A stretch of DNA of 64,000 nucleotides, taken from NCBI GenBank assembly GCA_016933575.1, contig JAFGAR010000088.1:1-64000 (forward strand). Direction: 5' to 3'. Both the position numbers and the translations under genes were made by a program. This DNA comes from Candidatus Thorarchaeota archaeon. Its GTDB lineage: Archaea > Asgardarchaeota > Thorarchaeia > Thorarchaeales > Thorarchaeaceae. Every line of letters begins with the position of its first letter. Position 1 is the stretch's first letter. Of the stretch, positions 56,641-64,000 are shown one piece after another. The notes beneath the pieces are model-generated. The model did no database searches. It worked only from the letters and a program-made list of their open reading frames with translations, and had not been told where the DNA came from.

Positions 56641-58138
56641 CTTCCATCTCGATGACCTCTTCACTCTCTTCTTTATCTGCAACTATAACTTCTTCAGTCT
56701 TAGGAATTGGATGTTTGAAGGCCTCATAGATCATTATAGTTGAAATGAGAGAAATAACTGCACATATGAGGAATGAGAGTGTGAATCCACCTGTAAAGGG
56801 AATGAACCAGCCAAAGAAAGCTATGAGTGGCATTGACACCAACATGACCAACGTGGGTTGAAGAGAATACATCGAATTGCGAATCCTATTTGGAATTACA
56901 TCTAACATGACGCGCTGTGTAAGAATATCTGCTATTCCACCAAACATATTCAATGCTACAAAGAGGATAAACAAGAGCGCGACAGGAACGATGGTTTCAA
57001 TGGGTATTTCGATTATTGGAACAGATGTAAAGGGAACCAGAATGCTGATGAACTCTGTAGTGTTGGGATCAGCCCCTGGAAAGAGATGAACTACAACTGC
57101 TAGGAGAAGGTAAAAGACGAAACCTGTGAATTGTAAAAATCTAAAGCGTGGAATCCATGTCTTTGGGTCAAATCGTTTTGCTAAAACACCACTTCTCTCA
57201 TTGGATAGGGCTTGAGGAATAAATACCAAGGTACGGAAGGACGATACTGCAACAATAGTGACAAGATAACTGAAATATAATGGAAATAGAATGAGATTCC
57301 ACCATACGGGTCCAGTGCTAAACATCACGACCTCACCCAGAATGAGAAGAGTCACGAAACGACTAGACCATAGAAACTTGAATCCATCTTTTAATAGAGT
57401 TCCGTACTCTCCAAGGTCAGGCCGTTTTTCATTCTCATCTCGAACTCCAGGCAGGTCTCTAACAAGCTTAAACACTAGAATAGCTAAGAATATGGCAAAG
57501 ACCGCTTGGAACTGGAAGACCCAAGGTTCACCGAAGAAATAGGCAAGCCAAGAACCAGGAATCAGAACGAGGGTCGATGCGACCTGCCAGATCATACCCA
57601 CTTTCCCCCAGAAGACACCATACATCTTCCGATCTTTGTCGTGAGGCATGACAGCACGATAATTGTTGTCAAACCACGCATGAAAGGCTCCACTCTCTTG
57701 AGAAGCACCTAAACCAAAGAGAATGTAGATCACAACATACACATAGAATGGCGACGGAGTATTTTTCACAACAGTAGAAGTGAGCCAGAACGCAAAAGCA
57801 TAACATACAAGAGCTGAGGCTATAACAAAACGCTGCCCTATCCAATCGCCAATGGCTCCGGAGGGGTAGTCTAGAGCTGTCTGGATTGCCATCTGAATGA
57901 CAACTAGAAAACCAACCAATGTAAGCCCAGCAAAATAATCTCCATTTCCAAGTGATTCTGCAATATAGATCATCCAGAAGGTTGTACTGATTTGAAAACT
58001 AGCAGCAAAGGCAGGAAGTATGACGGACAGAATCTTGACTAAACGAACCGCATCTGAGGTGGGCGATTCTAGGCCAAAGAGACGAGCATATCTGCTCTTC
58101 ACTATCTCTGGTTGGTCAAGATCACTATCATTTGTCAT
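56633..58138 (-). CDS. MFS transporter
   Basis: A 501-residue MFS-like membrane protein of about twelve helices, with the first-half loop motif as LDYPSGAIGDWIGQRFVIA, a long intracellular loop (PHDKDRKMYGVFWGKVGMIWQ) and an acidic C-terminal tail rich in Glu. The layout resembles uncharacterised archaeal MFS proteins; the substrate is unknown. The 3' end overlaps mch by 8 bases, and it is divergent from the MoaD-like gene. Confidence 0.82.
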   Translation of the reverse strand: MTNDSDLDQPEIVKSRYARLFGLESPTSDAVRLVKILSVILPAFAASFQISTTFWMIYIAESLGNGDYFAGLTLVGFLVVIQMAIQTALDYPSGAIGDWIGQRFVIASALVCYAFAFWLTSTVVKNTPSPFYVYVVIYILFGLGASQESGAFHAWFDNNYRAVMPHDKDRKMYGVFWGKVGMIWQVASTLVLIPGSWLAYFFGEPWVFQFQAVFAIFLAILVFKLVRDLPGVRDENEKRPDLGEYGTLLKDGFKFLWSSRFVTLLILGEVVMFSTGPVWWNLILFPLYFSYLVTIVAVSSFRTLVFIPQALSNERSGVLAKRFDPKTWIPRFRFLQFTGFVFYLLLAVVVHLFPGADPNTTEFISILVPFTSVPIIEIPIETIVPVALLFILFVALNMFGGIADILTQRVMLDVIPNRIRNSMYSLQPTLVMLVSMPLIAFFGWFIPFTGGFTLSFLICAVISLISTIMIYEAFKHPIPKTEEVIVADKEESEEVIEMEVT

Positions 58139-58236
58139 AATTTCAACCCGCAGGGATTACATATAGCAATTAACACTTGAGCAGGAGCATGCGATTTATC
58201 AAGGATTCGCTCGAAGAACGTGAGTGGCGAGGTATC

Positions 58237-58515
58237 ATGAAATTAACTATCAAATTTCGAGGCCCTATTGCCCGTCAGTTCAAAGAGGGTATCTTAGTTA
58301 TAGATATTGAAGATGGTGTTTCAATCAATCAACTGCTCGTGATGCTTCTTGATCAAAATCCCAACCTTCAGAGAATTTGGAACGAACCAAGTGACGTGGA
58401 TCGTGATACAATGATTCTCAGAAATGAGGTGGACATTGGCGTAATAGAAGGACTCGATTCTATCTTGGAAGACGCAGATGTTCTTACTGTCCTTCCGCTT
58501 GTTCATGGTGGCTAG
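58237..58515 (+). CDS. MoaD/ThiS-like ubiquitin-fold protein with C-terminal Gly-Gly
   Basis: A beta-grasp protein of about 92 residues: KLTIKFRGPIARQF, VIDIEDGVSINQLLVMLL, DRDTMILRNEVDIGVIEG, LEDADVLTVLPLVHGG. The C-terminal Gly-Gly after LPLVH is the adenylation site shared by MoaD, ThiS, Urm1 and archaeal SAMPs. It could supply sulfur for molybdopterin or tungstopterin, thiolate tRNA, or act as a protein modifier. I start at ATG 58237, with GAGGT just upstream, rather than 58177. Its stop overlaps the convergent korC gene by 4 bases. Confidence 0.85.
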   Translation: MKLTIKFRGPIARQFKEGILVIDIEDGVSINQLLVMLLDQNPNLQRIWNEPSDVDRDTMILRNEVDIGVIEGLDSILEDADVLTVLPLVHGG

Positions 58516-59036
58516 ACTAGTTTTGCCCCTGCACGGACAGCATCAATGTCAAGTTTGAGTGCCTTTGCTGCTATAAATTCAGTCAATGTCTTCTCTAGAA
58601 CTTCAATTGGAAACAATCCTGCTTTTTGTACCAAGGCTCCAAGCATCACCATATTTGATACTAACCTGAGACCCAATTCATCTGCAGTTCGCATTGCAGG
58701 AACTTGTACTACCTCATACCCTTGGATATTGTCAGTATTTACTAAATCAGGGTCAGCAATTACAACACTGCCCTTCTTGGCATCTTTCAAATACAAATCC
58801 AGAGCTTTTTGGGACATCACGATGAAGTAATCCGATAAGCGAACCTTCGGATATTGAATTGGTTTGTCGCTTATTATGACCTCACTCTTTGCTGCGGTTC
58901 CACGGGCTTCAGCACCATAACTTTGGCTCTGAACTGCATCAAGATTTCCATATACCACTGCGGCATGACCAAGTATCACACCTGCAAGAACTACACCCAT
59001 ACCACCAGTCCCGGCAATCCGGATTTCAGTTCGCAT
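58512..59036 (-). CDS. korC: 2-oxoacid:ferredoxin oxidoreductase gamma subunit
   Basis: A 174-residue gamma subunit of the 2-oxoglutarate (or related 2-oxoacid) ferredoxin oxidoreductase: EIRIAGTGGMGVVLAGVILGHAA, VQSQSYGAEARGTAAKSEVIISD and DYFIVMSQKALDLYL are typical. It overlaps the 3' end of korB by 11 bases, so the two are translationally coupled. The alpha subunit is not adjacent. The exact 2-oxoacid cannot be read from this subunit. Confidence 0.88.
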   Translation of the reverse strand: MRTEIRIAGTGGMGVVLAGVILGHAAVVYGNLDAVQSQSYGAEARGTAAKSEVIISDKPIQYPKVRLSDYFIVMSQKALDLYLKDAKKGSVVIADPDLVNTDNIQGYEVVQVPAMRTADELGLRLVSNMVMLGALVQKAGLFPIEVLEKTLTEFIAAKALKLDIDAVRAGAKLV

Positions 59037-59880
59037 CCTTCACTTCCTCCAAGTTCGCAAATGTTGCCTTCATCGAGTCTATGAACTCTATCTCATTGCG
59101 GTCGACAAAAACACCGAGATCTACACCATCTCGTGTTGGAATCTTAGAATCCAGTGGTTCTCCACGTTTACGTACTGGAAACTTCTTGAACCATTCAATC
59201 ATCTCTGTAGGACCTCCAGTCTTTGTTCTACGCCCGTAGGCTGTAGGACATTGAGAGACCATCTCTATGAAGGAGAATCCCTTCTTTTCAAGAGCTGTTC
59301 GTATTGAGCGAGCGGCTTGTACGGGATGTGCTGTTGTCCAACGCGCAACGTAGTTTGCTCCAGCAGCAGTTACTAGACGAGCCATATCAAAAGGACGCTC
59401 AGGATTTCCATATGGAGAGGTACTAGTACGGTCTCCTGTAAACGTAGTTGGTCCAACCTGACCTCCAGTCATTCCATAGATATAGTTGTTGACACAGATT
59501 ACCGTCATATCGATATTACGACGGGCGGCATGAATCAGATGGTTTCCACCAATTGCTGCAAGGTCTCCATCACCGCTAATCACTACGATTTTGAGTTCTG
59601 GTGTAGCTAGTTTCAAACCAGTCGCAAATGCAATTGCACGACCATGAGTCGTATGAAGTGTATCCGCTTTGAAATGTGGAGATGTGATCCAAGAACTGCA
59701 GCCAATTCCTGAAACGAAGGCAAATCCTGAGAAGTCATCATGCCCCATATCTTTGATTGCTTTGAGAAAAGCGGAAGTGACGATTCCTGCGCCACAACCC
59801 GGACAGAAGGTATTTGGCAAAGTTTCTTCGCGGAGATAGTGTCGTGCAAAGTGCTTAGTAGTTGTTGACAAGACATTCAC
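59026..59880 (-). CDS. korB: 2-oxoacid:ferredoxin oxidoreductase beta (TPP) subunit
   Basis: The thiamine-diphosphate-binding beta subunit, 284 residues. LPNTFCPGCGAGIV opens the protein. The TPP site is VVISGDGDLAAIGGNHLIHAARRN to VNNYIYGMTGGQ with the GDG...NN motif, and GIGCSSWITSPHF with THGRAIAFATGLK lies between. It catalyses oxidative decarboxylation of a 2-oxoacid, most likely 2-oxoglutarate, passing electrons to ferredoxin. GTG 59880 is the assigned start. No alpha-subunit gene lies upstream before the window's next gene, so it must be elsewhere. Confidence 0.9.
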   Translation of the reverse strand: MNVLSTTTKHFARHYLREETLPNTFCPGCGAGIVTSAFLKAIKDMGHDDFSGFAFVSGIGCSSWITSPHFKADTLHTTHGRAIAFATGLKLATPELKIVVISGDGDLAAIGGNHLIHAARRNIDMTVICVNNYIYGMTGGQVGPTTFTGDRTSTSPYGNPERPFDMARLVTAAGANYVARWTTAHPVQAARSIRTALEKKGFSFIEMVSQCPTAYGRRTKTGGPTEMIEWFKKFPVRKRGEPLDSKIPTRDGVDLGVFVDRNEIEFIDSMKATFANLEEVKDAN

Positions 59881-60005
59881 CCTTGGACAGGGAGAGTCCA
59901 GTACGTTCCAGTTAATAATCCATTCTTTATGGATACAGAGTTTTACCCAAAAAGATTAATTATAGTAGCTACTCAATCCTGTTTTGGATAGAGGAGAGGA
60001 TTTCG

Positions 60006-60338
60006 TTGAGAGATTGCCAAAACTGTAATTACTGTACAGATGTCAAAAAGATAGGGGATTCTTGATGGGTCAATTGTACAAATCCAGCACGTTCTATAGA
60101 GGCAGACTTCAAAGGTAGAAACTGGGGGAGAAGCGGGTTGAATCTTCCATGTTGGATCGAAAAGGTCATCTATGCTCATGAGGAAATCGAACCGGTCAAG
60201 CCATCAGGATTCCAGAGGTTTAGAAAGCAAGGACCTTTACAGTCATATTTTGAAAGACCAAGAGATGGGACTATGAATATACCATGGCATTACATACTTC
60301 ATTCAAAGATAAAGGAACTATTCATGGAAGAAGAATAG
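60006..60338 (+). CDS. Cys-rich small protein gene with in-frame TGA (readthrough, Sec or broken)
   Basis: From TTG 60006, with GAGGAGAGG 6-7 bases upstream, the frame encodes a Cys-rich start (RDCQNCNYCTDVKKIGDS), then TGA at 60063-60065. It continues open for 90 codons: WVNCTNPARSIEADFKGRNW, GLNLPCWIEKVIYAHEEIEP and RDGTMNIPWHYILHSKIKEL. Both sides of the TGA read as one protein: a Cys cluster CxxCxxC...C plus a region faintly like the MJ1316/DUF504 domain. A second TTG at 60138, after GGGGGAG, could start a 66-residue version alone. The TGA may encode selenocysteine, be a nonsense change (for instance from CGA), or be a sequencing error. Confidence 0.5.
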
Positions 60339-60417
60339 CATCAAAGACCACATAATAAAATGAATTATGATTCATTATTTTGACTTCTCCATTTTCGTGA
60401 CTTTTTATGGGTTTGCC

Positions 60418-60447
60418 TTGGCGCTGCTCCAAACGCCGACCTTTTTT
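60418..60447 (+). terminator. Hairpin plus T6 tract
   Basis: TTGGCG (60418-60423) pairs with CGCCGA (60434-60439) allowing one G-T pair, followed by CCTTTTTTAATT. It ends the small TGA-containing gene. An alternative pairing GTTTG/CAAAC overlaps it. Confidence 0.5.
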
Positions 60448-60502
60448 AATTATGAAACCAAGTCTGTCATTAAAGAGGAGATAACGCACTCAAGGTGATA
60501 CT

Positions 60503-61834
60503 ATGAGAGCGGATGGAAAAATAAAGATCGCACTACTACTTGCGATTGTACTTGCTGTGGGTGTTCTAGGAAATCCAGTAATTAGTTCCAATATTGAACC
60601 ACAACTATTGGAAGACCAGAATGGATTTTCCACTGCGTACACTCCACATGCGGCAATCATAATTCACAGTAATACTGAGATGGTCGCTCGGGCAACAACA
60701 GAATCATGGCCAGGTGATGGTTCAGCAGGAAATCCCTATGTAATAACGGGATATTATTTCTATGACACAACACATTCACTTGAGATATATGATACTAGTC
60801 TCTACTGGGTGTTTACTGGCAATGAGGTGAATGGTTCAGGTGATCCAACTGTCTGGTGTGGAATAGCAATCGATAATGCTACAAATGGCATAATCTCGAA
60901 TAACCTGTTCCATAACAGGTATCGAGGTGTCTGGCTGGATGATGTGACCAATGTCAACATAACTGGAAATATAATACAAAACAATCATCTCCATGGAATA
61001 GAATGTGTTGGATTCATCAACGGTTGTCTGATATCAGAAAACACTGTGACACGATGTGAAGGAGCTGGAATTCGTTCAGTCATAGCTACAGACTGCATTA
61101 TCTCAGACAATGTGATATACGAAAATGACTTGAGTGGAATTCAGGTCGTAGGAAGCTCAACTAGATGTGAGATAAATAATAATGAAATTAATTTGATGGG
61201 AAGCATGGGTATCCAACTTGGCCCTTCAACATCAGTTTCTATCAAACACAACCAAATCAGTAACACATCAGGTGCAGGTATGTATCTACAAGGATCTGAT
61301 GGTATTGAAATCTACAATAACACAATAGAGCATTGCGATGATGATGGGATGAAGCTTACCACATGTGAAAGAGGGTTGGTTCACGAGAATACTATTACAT
61401 CATGTGATGGTATTGGTATCTACATCGTTTCAGGAGAGAACTCAACATTCAAACTCAACCATATTGAAGGCGTAACTGAGTATGGAATCAAGACTGGAGT
61501 AGCTGCCATGAACATGACCATAACACGAAATGCATTCATCAATAATGGTGGAACTGCGCAGGTCTATGATGATGGTGAGAACAATGTATACATCTATAAT
61601 TACTACGATGATTGGACATCCCCAGATGTAGACGCAGACCAAATCGTAGATGTGCCCTATGTAATGGATGGAGATGCTGATAATGAGGACCCATATCCTC
61701 TCACTGAATCGCCAACAGGAACAAATCCAAGTGGCGGAGAGAGCTTCTCGATACCAATAGATGTTCTATTGATTGTAAGTGGCGGAGTTGCACTTGTGAT
61801 TGTAATGGTAGTTCTTGTAAAGAAGAGATGTTGA
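60503..61834 (+). CDS. Surface-anchored right-handed beta-helix (NosD-like) protein
   Basis: A 443-residue exported protein: N-terminal signal segment (IALLLAIVLAVGVLGNPVI), a WPGDGSAGNPYVITGY motif that typically opens NosD/pectate-lyase-fold repeats, then about ten beta-helix turns rich in Asn and Ile (NGIISNNLFHNRYRGVWLDD, ISNTSGAGMYLQGSDGIEIY). A PYPLTESPTG linker, a C-terminal membrane helix (IDVLLIVSGGVALVIVMVVLV) and KKRC follow. It is probably bound to the cell surface and interacts with carbohydrate. AAGGTGATACT precedes the ATG. A strong terminator follows. Confidence 0.88.
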   Translation: MRADGKIKIALLLAIVLAVGVLGNPVISSNIEPQLLEDQNGFSTAYTPHAAIIIHSNTEMVARATTESWPGDGSAGNPYVITGYYFYDTTHSLEIYDTSLYWVFTGNEVNGSGDPTVWCGIAIDNATNGIISNNLFHNRYRGVWLDDVTNVNITGNIIQNNHLHGIECVGFINGCLISENTVTRCEGAGIRSVIATDCIISDNVIYENDLSGIQVVGSSTRCEINNNEINLMGSMGIQLGPSTSVSIKHNQISNTSGAGMYLQGSDGIEIYNNTIEHCDDDGMKLTTCERGLVHENTITSCDGIGIYIVSGENSTFKLNHIEGVTEYGIKTGVAAMNMTITRNAFINNGGTAQVYDDGENNVYIYNYYDDWTSPDVDADQIVDVPYVMDGDADNEDPYPLTESPTGTNPSGGESFSIPIDVLLIVSGGVALVIVMVVLVKKRC

Positions 61835-61852
61835 AGAACATGTGATTACAAA

Positions 61853-61896
61853 GCGGAGTCATGATTCGCCCCATGATTCCGCGGTTCTTTTTTTAT
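61853..61896 (+). terminator. Intrinsic-type terminator
   Basis: GCGGAGTCAT (61853-61862) pairs with ATGATTCCGC (61873-61882) including one G-T pair, followed by GGTTCTTTTTTTATC. It ends the beta-helix gene transcript. Confidence 0.75.
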
Positions 61897-62028
61897 CTGT
61901 AATAAGATGAGTTTCCATTAATAGTTGTCAATCACAGATTATTGAGGAATATCGGAGCTAGCATCAATTTTAAAACGGCATCACGTCGCCATCACTTCTG
62001 AATTCATTTGATTTAGTGGTGAAACTAA

Positions 62029-62469
62029 ATGTCAGATGTCGCAGCAATGAGGTCCTTCAATCGTGAACTCGCAGCGGTTGTAGGCGCAACAATAGAAGTT
62101 TCAACAAAAGATGGAAAGACCTACCAAGGCACTCTCAAGGGAATTGATCAAAACACCCTGAGCATTATTCTATCTGATGTTGTTGCAGTAGGAGAGAGTG
62201 GAAACATTCCCAAGATTTTCATCTATGGTAGTAGTATTGTTTCATTCTCAGTGGCTCAAAAAGAGGTCAGTCTTGAGGGATTAGCTAAAGAACTCGAGAA
62301 GACATTTCCTCCTGGTGGTGTGAATTTCTATCCTGAAACGGGAGGTGGCGTGATCGTCGTCATGAACAAAATAAGGATCACACCAGAGGGTGTTGACGGG
62401 TCAGGTCCACTCTATGAGAGAGTGCGTGAGATTGCTGAGGATTGGCTTAGAGATAGAGGATTGATATAG
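62029..62469 (+). CDS. Sm-like RNA-binding protein with C-terminal extension
   Basis: A 146-residue protein. Residues 8-75 form an Sm fold: Sm1-like ELAAVVGATIEVSTKDGKTYQGTLKGIDQNTLSIILSD and Sm2-like KIFIYGSSIVSFSVAQK. The last 70 residues form a separate alpha/beta domain (LEGLAKELEKTFPPGGVNFYPETGGGVIVVMNKIRITPEG). This matches the two-domain archaeal Sm proteins (SmAP3-like), which assemble into rings. It probably binds U-rich RNA. GGTGA lies 7 bases before the ATG. Confidence 0.85.
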   Translation: MSDVAAMRSFNRELAAVVGATIEVSTKDGKTYQGTLKGIDQNTLSIILSDVVAVGESGNIPKIFIYGSSIVSFSVAQKEVSLEGLAKELEKTFPPGGVNFYPETGGGVIVVMNKIRITPEGVDGSGPLYERVREIAEDWLRDRGLI

Positions 62470-62486
62470 AAATAAGTCAAAGATGA

Positions 62487-62528
62487 ATTTCCAGTTTCTT
62501 TCTCATTATATTAGTGGATACTGGAAAT
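62487..62528. terminator. Inverted repeat after the Sm-like gene
   Basis: ATTTCCAGT (62487-62495) pairs with ACTGGAAAT (62520-62528) across a 24-base loop that is T-rich on the + strand. It may end transcripts from both directions, although no terminal T-run is present. Confidence 0.35.
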
Positions 62529-62533
62529 ACTGT

Positions 62534-62809
62534 TCAAATATCCGACTGCGACACCTGATATTTGCTGACTTTCTTCAATTCAAGTAGGACTCTATGGTAT
62601 CTGTGTTGTTGGGACTCAATCCACGATTGAACTTTCAATCTTTTCTTAACATCATCAGGAGGTGCTTGAATAGCTACAATCATAGCTCCATCTCGTGTCT
62701 TTGTTCTTGCTCTCCAAAGAACAGAAACACGACCAGTCCCCGGGTAGTACCATATCTCAGTAGGAGATGAAACTGATTCGACACCTAGATTGTAGAAAGT
62801 CCTTCTCAG
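62534..62809 (-). CDS. Coding-like ORF of about 91 residues without a usual start codon
   Basis: The frame from a CTG at 62809 to TGA at 62534 encodes a compact basic alpha/beta-looking protein: RRTFYNLGVESVSSPTEIWYY, GRVSVLWRARTKTRDGAMIV, APPDDVKKRLKVQSWIESQQ, HRYHRVLLELKKVSKYQV. An in-frame TAG lies four codons before that CTG, and no ATG, GTG or TTG occurs before an internal ATG at codon 45 or so. It could use a CTG start, be 5'-truncated or frameshifted, or be a chance frame. The regular alternation of hydrophobic residues argues for a real protein. I cannot name a family. Confidence 0.45.
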   Translation of the reverse strand: MRRTFYNLGVESVSSPTEIWYYPGTGRVSVLWRARTKTRDGAMIVAIQAPPDDVKKRLKVQSWIESQQHRYHRVLLELKKVSKYQVSQSDI

Positions 62810-62887
62810 TCTAAACTAGAAAATACTAGGTCTATTGCTGCAACTACGTATTTAGAACAGACTCATATCACTAACTGACAATGAAAA

Positions 62888-64000
62888 CTAGAGAAGGCGA
62901 CGAAGGCCTAATTCATCCAGGTCTTTCTTCTTCTCAAGTTCTTTGTGTTTTCTACCACCGAGAGTCCGCTCTAGAGGCTTGAGTCTATCTTCCCAAGAAC
63001 CTCGTGGCGAATCTGGTATCTTCCCAAATGCCTTTGCTCTTGCCTGAACTGAACCAAGTGACGTGGTCTGTGAACCTATTACGCCAAATTCTGCAAGACG
63101 CTTTGTTGCTACTGATATTCCAGATTCTTCTTTTGATCGCGGGAGCAATTGAGGACTCTTCACTCCAGTGAGAATAAGCATGACCCGCAATACACCGCCC
63201 AGACGAGGATCGACTCGAGCCCCCCAGATAACATTTGCATCAAGACTCATCTTCTCGGAAACCAGTTCACCGACCTTATTAGCCTCAGCGAGGCTCATGT
63301 CCGGGCCTCCAGTGATGTGAATCAATGCACCTGTGGCCCCACTCCACTCTACTTCTAGGAGGGGGCTGTTCAACGCGTTCTTTATCGCTGCGTGTGCTCG
63401 GTCTTGGCCAGTGGCCTCACCAAGTCCGACAAGGGCTACACCACCATTGCAGATAATTGAGCGAACGTCAGCATAATCCAAATTGATCAGGCTAGGCATA
63501 GTAATGGTTTCAGTGATGCCTTTGACCATATTGGCAAGGACTTCATCAGCTACACCAAATGCTTCCTCTATGGGTAGATCTGGAACAAGTTGCATGAGCT
63601 TCTGGTTATCAATGACTACAGCTGTGTCAACATTCTCTTGAAGACGAGCAAGACCAGCTTTTGCCTTATCGATACGAGTTCGTTCAAGACTGAAAGGCAT
63701 TGTAACAACACCAACCACAATTGCATCGTTGTTTTTCGCAATCTCTGCCACAACTGGTGCACTCCCTGTTCCTGTACCACCGCCCATACCTGCTGCAATA
63801 AAGACTAGGTCAGCATCGCGGAGTAATTCGGTCAATTGCCCTGTGGATTCCTCAGCTGCAGCTTTCCCAACATGAGGGTAGCCCCCGGCTCCTAGTCCTC
63901 GGGTAATTCGTTCTCCAATCAATAGTTTCCTGTGTGCTGTGGTAACAGCAAGATGTTGTCTATCTGTATTGATTGCAATACATTCAGCGCCTTGAACACC
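62888..64000 (-). CDS. ftsZ: Cell division GTPase FtsZ, truncated by window edge
   Basis: A tubulin-like GTPase forming the division ring. The frame stays open to the window end, where [12 protein letters not shown] and [14 protein letters not shown] show the start of the GTPase domain continuing outside. The nucleotide signature is [20 protein letters not shown], followed by [40 protein letters not shown] and [20 protein letters not shown]. The basic 60-residue C-terminal tail ([37 protein letters not shown]) differs from the bacterial conserved peptide. The TTG at 63922 is internal, not the start. Confidence 0.93.
   Translation of the reverse strand, partial: GVQGAECIAINTDRQHLAVTTAHRKLLIGERITRGLGAGGYPHVGKAAAEESTGQLTELLRDADLVFIAAGMGGGTGTGSAPVVAEIAKNNDAIVVGVVTMPFSLERTRIDKAKAGLARLQENVDTAVVIDNQKLMQLVPDLPIEEAFGVADEVLANMVKGITETITMPSLINLDYADVRSIICNGGVALVGLGEATGQDRAHAAIKNALNSPLLEVEWSGATGALIHITGGPDMSLAEANKVGELVSEKMSLDANVIWGARVDPRLGGVLRVMLILTGVKSPQLLPRSKEESGISVATKRLAEFGVIGSQTTSLGSVQARAKAFGKIPDSPRGSWEDRLKPLERTLGGRKHKELEKKKDLDELGLRRLL

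Noticed and set aside
60066..60137. Reading the small gene as starting only at TTG 60138 with the upstream part as noncoding
   Set aside because: The 24 codons between the TGA and TTG 60138 also read as protein (WVNCTNPARS onward), and the better ribosome site lies before TTG 60006. I kept the longer model and mention the short one.
1..64000. CRISPR arrays, insertion sequences, integrases or prophage genes
   Set aside because: No regularly spaced repeats, transposase motifs or phage structural genes are visible anywhere in the window.

Overview
The window is dense archaeal DNA, moderately AT-rich, with short intergenic gaps, many GTG/TTG starts behind Shine-Dalgarno-like purine runs, and TATA-like promoter elements. 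The archaeal gene set is clear: Gar1, SRP19, Trm1, archaeal-type UMP kinase, archaeal-type ValRS, an Sm-like protein, tetrahydromethanopterin C1 enzymes (Ftr, FwdC, Mch), KorBC and FtsZ. Eukaryote-flavoured genes (an RPC34-like winged-helix/FeS protein, a longin-like N-terminal domain on a helical repeat protein, a leucine-rich repeat protein, a class II HDAC-like deacetylase) suggest an Asgard archaeon, perhaps Thorarchaeota. That placement is inference, because no rRNA or ribosomal protein gene is present. There are no CRISPR arrays, insertion sequences or phage genes.

Layout. 1-12 kb: a truncated M1 aminopeptidase, small membrane and HTH genes, tRNA-Ala, an MFS exporter, a DUF302 protein, a methyltransferase, two OsmC paralogues, ValRS, UMP kinase, a likely damaged or oddly started small membrane gene, and intron-containing tRNA-Leu. 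12-25 kb: PolX, a URO-D-like protein, an HDAC-like deacetylase, a membrane hydrolase, a lipocalin-like/unknown gene pair, a split PEP-synthase-like phosphotransferase facing two ferredoxin genes, and a CPBP protease. 25-31 kb: the longin-like helical protein, a surface DJ-1-like protein, an ECF S-like transporter and DinB. 31-39 kb: acetate/CoA metabolism (Acs, OFA transporter, CoA-transferase-GNAT fusion), an amidohydrolase and a candidate ncRNA. 39-52 kb: tRNA-Ile, a cysteine desulfurase-SelD fusion, RNA-processing genes (Trm1, RlmE, RPC34-like, Gar1, SRP19), pyrimidine genes (dCMP deaminase, PyrB), tRNA-Pro and a GH13 glucosidase. 52-64 kb: small membrane genes, tRNA-Thr, the LRR protein, Ftr/FwdC/Mch, MoaD-like, KorBC, a small gene with an in-frame TGA, a beta-helix surface protein, an Sm-like protein, an ORF with no ordinary start, and the C-terminal part of FtsZ.

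The strongest unexpected signal is in the tRNA genes. Three of five (Ile-GAT, Pro-TGG, Thr-GGT) carry a 29-30 nt intron inside the T-loop. Each of those three also has a second insert: in the D-loop of Ile, in the D-arm of Thr, and at the canonical 37/38 site of Pro. In all three T-loop introns the near-universal GTTC of the T-arm pairs with GAAC or GAAT inside the intron to form the middle of a bulge-helix-bulge-like fold. These genes look like intergenic space unless the introns are removed by hand.

A second theme is recoding or damage. A Cys-rich small gene at 60006-60338 has a good ribosome site but an in-frame TGA, in a window that also encodes a SelD fusion. Two other coding-like stretches lack an ordinary start codon. 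Perfect hairpins, several followed by T-runs, sit at many gene ends and look like intrinsic terminators, often shared by convergent genes.
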